Assembly (NCBI RefSeq): GCF_022201045.2
Contig: NC_068562.1
Coordinates: forward strand, 4,632,001-4,696,000
From: Citrus sinensis
Taxonomy: Eukaryota > Streptophyta > Magnoliopsida > Sapindales > Rutaceae
Reading direction: 5' to 3'
Length of the DNA: 64,000 nucleotides
The translations under genes and the position numbers were made by a program. Under the pieces are notes generated by a model. It saw only the letters and a list, made by a program, of their open reading frames with translations, was not told the origin of the DNA and ran no database searches. Within the stretch, counting starts at the first letter, position 1. Each line of letters starts with the position of its first letter. Positions 62,198 to 64,000 of the stretch are shown here, one piece after another.

Positions 62198-62397
62198 AAT
62201 AATGATACAGTCATAAACTCTTGTACAAATTTATTTTGTACAAACTGATGTGGCATGATAAGATTGGTTGAATTAAATATCACTTGACCTACATAATTTA
62301 TTTTTATTATTTTATATTTTTATTCAACCAATATATTATTACCACGTCAGTTTGTACAAAATAAATTTTTACAAAAATTTATAACTGTATCATTATT
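62198..62397. mobile_element. MITE of 200 bp with 58-bp inverted ends
   Basis: The ends are AATAATGATACAG / CTGTATCATTATT, and the similarity continues inward for nearly 60 bp (AAATTTATTTTGTACAAACTG on the left matches the complement of CAGTTTGTACAAAATAAATTT on the right). A further inner pair TTGGTTGAAT / ATTCAACCAA extends the hairpin. No coding capacity. The target-site duplication is unclear because both sides are T-rich. It lies about 410 bp upstream of the CGR start. Confidence 0.85.
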
Positions 62398-62806
62398 TTT
62401 TTCTTTATCCGCCCCATCTCATTCCCATTCGGCTATTCCAGTATTCCCATTCCCCGTCCCATACCGACGCAAGTCAAAGTCAACTACATGTCTAATTATT
62501 TACTACAATAATCAAATAAAAATAATTGCCGATATTAAATTAAGTTAAATTAAACTAAATGACACTCGAGCACGATCACATTCACAGCAGCTCTCCACTA
62601 CTTAAATTCAACTAATTTGTATGCATTCGATGATACCTTTTCCTATCTAAAGCGCTAGAAGCTTACAGCAAGCTCTGATTACAGTTACAAAAGCACAGAT
62701 CTAAGATCTATAACATCCGCTCAATGCTGTCCTCTTATTTCTCGATCTAAGCTGAACTCTCAATTCGCATCGCTCTCTTCAATCACCATCACCTCATTAA
62801 TCAGTC
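62398..62806. promoter_or_regulatory. Promoter and leader region of the CGR gene
   Basis: About 410 bp between the MITE and the CGR start codon. C-rich at 62410-62465 and pyrimidine-rich near the start. No TATA box is assigned. Confidence 0.4.
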
Positions 62807-64000
62807 ATGTCGAGGCGTCCTGTGAGTTCAACTCGCCGATTAGTCGACACTGGAAGCTTTCCTTTTACTGGAGCTTTGCAGTCCAAATCCCGATCTTCAC
62901 CTCTCCTATCCGTCGGCCTTGTCCTCGTGGTACTGATACTGCTTCCTTATTCTTTTTTCCTTTTTTTGTAATTTATTTATTCTCTTCGCTATTTTATTGT
63001 CGATTGTTAACACCTTTTTTGTTCTCTTAATCTTACAGGGAGCATTCCTTCTTATCGGCTATGCTTTCAGCGGCTCGGGTCTGTACACGTACCATGGATT
63101 CGATGTAGTGTAGTTGTAGTTGTGTTAGCTATGTAATTCAGGAAATTTACATTGTTATTTTATTATTATTTTTTTCTAATATACAGGTATATTTGGAGGC
63201 GATAAAGCAGCTGTTAGTAGGATCGAAGGTGAATTATGTTTGCATTTAGTACACTGTAATGGTTGCTCTTTGTTCCTGCTTCTCATGAATGAATCAAGTA
63301 TGGAGTTTAGGGGCTATGATCTGTTTTTTAATTACTCAAAAATTAATTTGGAGATATCACTGAAAGTCTTTTTCTGCGATTCTGTTGTTTTGTTCAGTTG
63401 TTGGATGTGGTAGAGATTATGGCAGAGAGTGCTGTGAGTGAATAGGTTTCTGAGATACTGGTATGGGGGTTTGCTTGTCATCTGTCTCTTTCCTTCATTA
63501 AGCCCGTTTCTTTTTAGCACAGTTTCCTTCAAATAGCCTCTCACTGCAGTTCTCCTCCATGCCTAGCGTTCTCCTTTATGCCCAGCGTCCTAGAGGGCAC
63601 AACTATCTCCCTGATAAAGGGCTGTGAGTGTGTGCGTGATTGTTTTGTTTTGTTTTTCTTTTTTTTTTAATTCTTTTCATTTTTTTGGTGCCTTTCCTCA
63701 GATTGTGTTGTTAGTTGTCTTATTGGTATGATAAAGATATCAAAACTATGGAGTAATTTGACAAGATACATCTATAACTTGCAGATCAATTTGGCTTCTC
63801 TCTCTCTCTCTTTGTGTCTCTCTCTACCGCATCCTTTCATTGATGCCGTTTTTGATCAAGATTTCAATGAACATTAGTTTTCTACAGTTTATTCCCTAAT
63901 ATTGGTAATTCTCGAGTGACCTATGGTGCATTTGCTTATTGCCCAAAAGCCAACACTGACCATAGGTCCCGGGAAATCCTAGACAAAGCATCAATGTTTT
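62807..64000 (+). CDS. CGR2/CGR3-type Golgi pectin methyltransferase, 5' part only
   Basis: Golgi enzyme family that methyl-esterifies homogalacturonan with S-adenosylmethionine. Only the first three coding exons are in the window: 62807-62929, 63039-63078, 63187-63228 (68 complete codons plus one base). They read MSRRPVSSTRRLVDTGSFPF, then LQSKSRSSPLL, a membrane span (SVGLVLVGAFLLIGYAFSGSG) and IFGGDKAAVSRIEG. This is the cytosolic tail and signal anchor of a type II protein, closely resembling Arabidopsis CGR2 (At3g49720) and CGR3 (At5g65810). The SAM-dependent methyltransferase domain lies beyond the window. 63229-64000 is the third intron, T-rich with a CT microsatellite near 63799, and no further exon is seen in it. 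Neighbouring HflX and PPR homologues support the assignment. CGR2 and CGR3 cannot be separated from this part. Confidence 0.9.

Overview
This is a stretch of nuclear DNA from a flowering plant, almost certainly a eudicot and probably a woody rosid. The evidence is AT-rich intergenic DNA, many GT-AG introns of 80-1400 bp, plant-only gene families (ANT-type AP2, RLP44, KORRIGAN-type GH9, PPR proteins, CGR2/3) and several non-autonomous transposons. The species cannot be fixed from the sequence alone; a Citrus-like Sapindales genome would fit, but that is inference. No bacterial-style operon, CRISPR array, virus or tRNA/rRNA gene was seen.

Layout. 1-2990: 5' flank and leader of the first gene. 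2991-6362 (+): AINTEGUMENTA, nine coding exons including a 9-bp micro-exon. 6363-17711: about 11 kb without a gene, holding a hAT-type MITE (12239-12610), another MITE (11170-11621) and a palindromic dispersed repeat. 17712-18527 (+): RLP44, one exon. 18528-22784: gene-free. 22785-28842 (+): DEAD-box helicase RH16, 15 exons, with an exact 237-bp tandem duplication in one intron. 28843-32268: gene-free, with a 370-bp MITE. 32269-35460 (+): squalene epoxidase, 8 exons. 36223-38424 (-): PLS/E-type PPR protein, convergent with squalene epoxidase. 39451-42497 (+): membrane-anchored GH9 endoglucanase, 6 exons. 43395-45933: a pile-up of dead sequence (large foldback MITE, broken eIF1A copy, squalene-epoxidase exon fragment, solo LTR). 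46281-48197 (+): P-type PPR protein. 49238-52171 (-): DUF21/CBS (CNNM-like) membrane protein, 11 exons, with one in-frame nonsense codon. 52998-54014: 1-kb hAT element. 55720-61626 (+): HflX-type GTPase, 13 exons. 62198-62397: small MITE. 62807 to the window end (+): first three exons of a CGR2/CGR3 pectin methyltransferase gene, cut off by the window.

Gene structures were built by hand from exon translations, GT/GC-AG borders and reading-frame closure. In all multi-exon genes the summed exon lengths are multiples of three (ANT 680 aa, RH16 605 aa, SQE 520 aa, GH9 551 aa, HflX 597 aa, and DUF21/CBS 428 aa if the nonsense codon is ignored).

The genes do not form one pathway. What links them is gene order. 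RLP44, the two PPR genes, HflX and CGR correspond to the Arabidopsis run At3g49750-At3g49720. ANT and squalene epoxidase correspond to the neighbours At4g37750/At4g37760. Here the two sets are interleaved, as expected for an ancestral block that was duplicated and thinned out in Arabidopsis. Several products act at the cell wall or membrane (RLP44 wall signalling, KORRIGAN-type cellulase, CGR pectin methylation, squalene epoxidase for sterols), but nothing shows that they are co-regulated. I found no convincing new biological system. The observations most worth checking are the DUF21/CBS nonsense codon, three GC-AG introns, the duplicated splice acceptor in HflX, the exact 237-bp duplication and the transposon insertions with readable target-site duplications.
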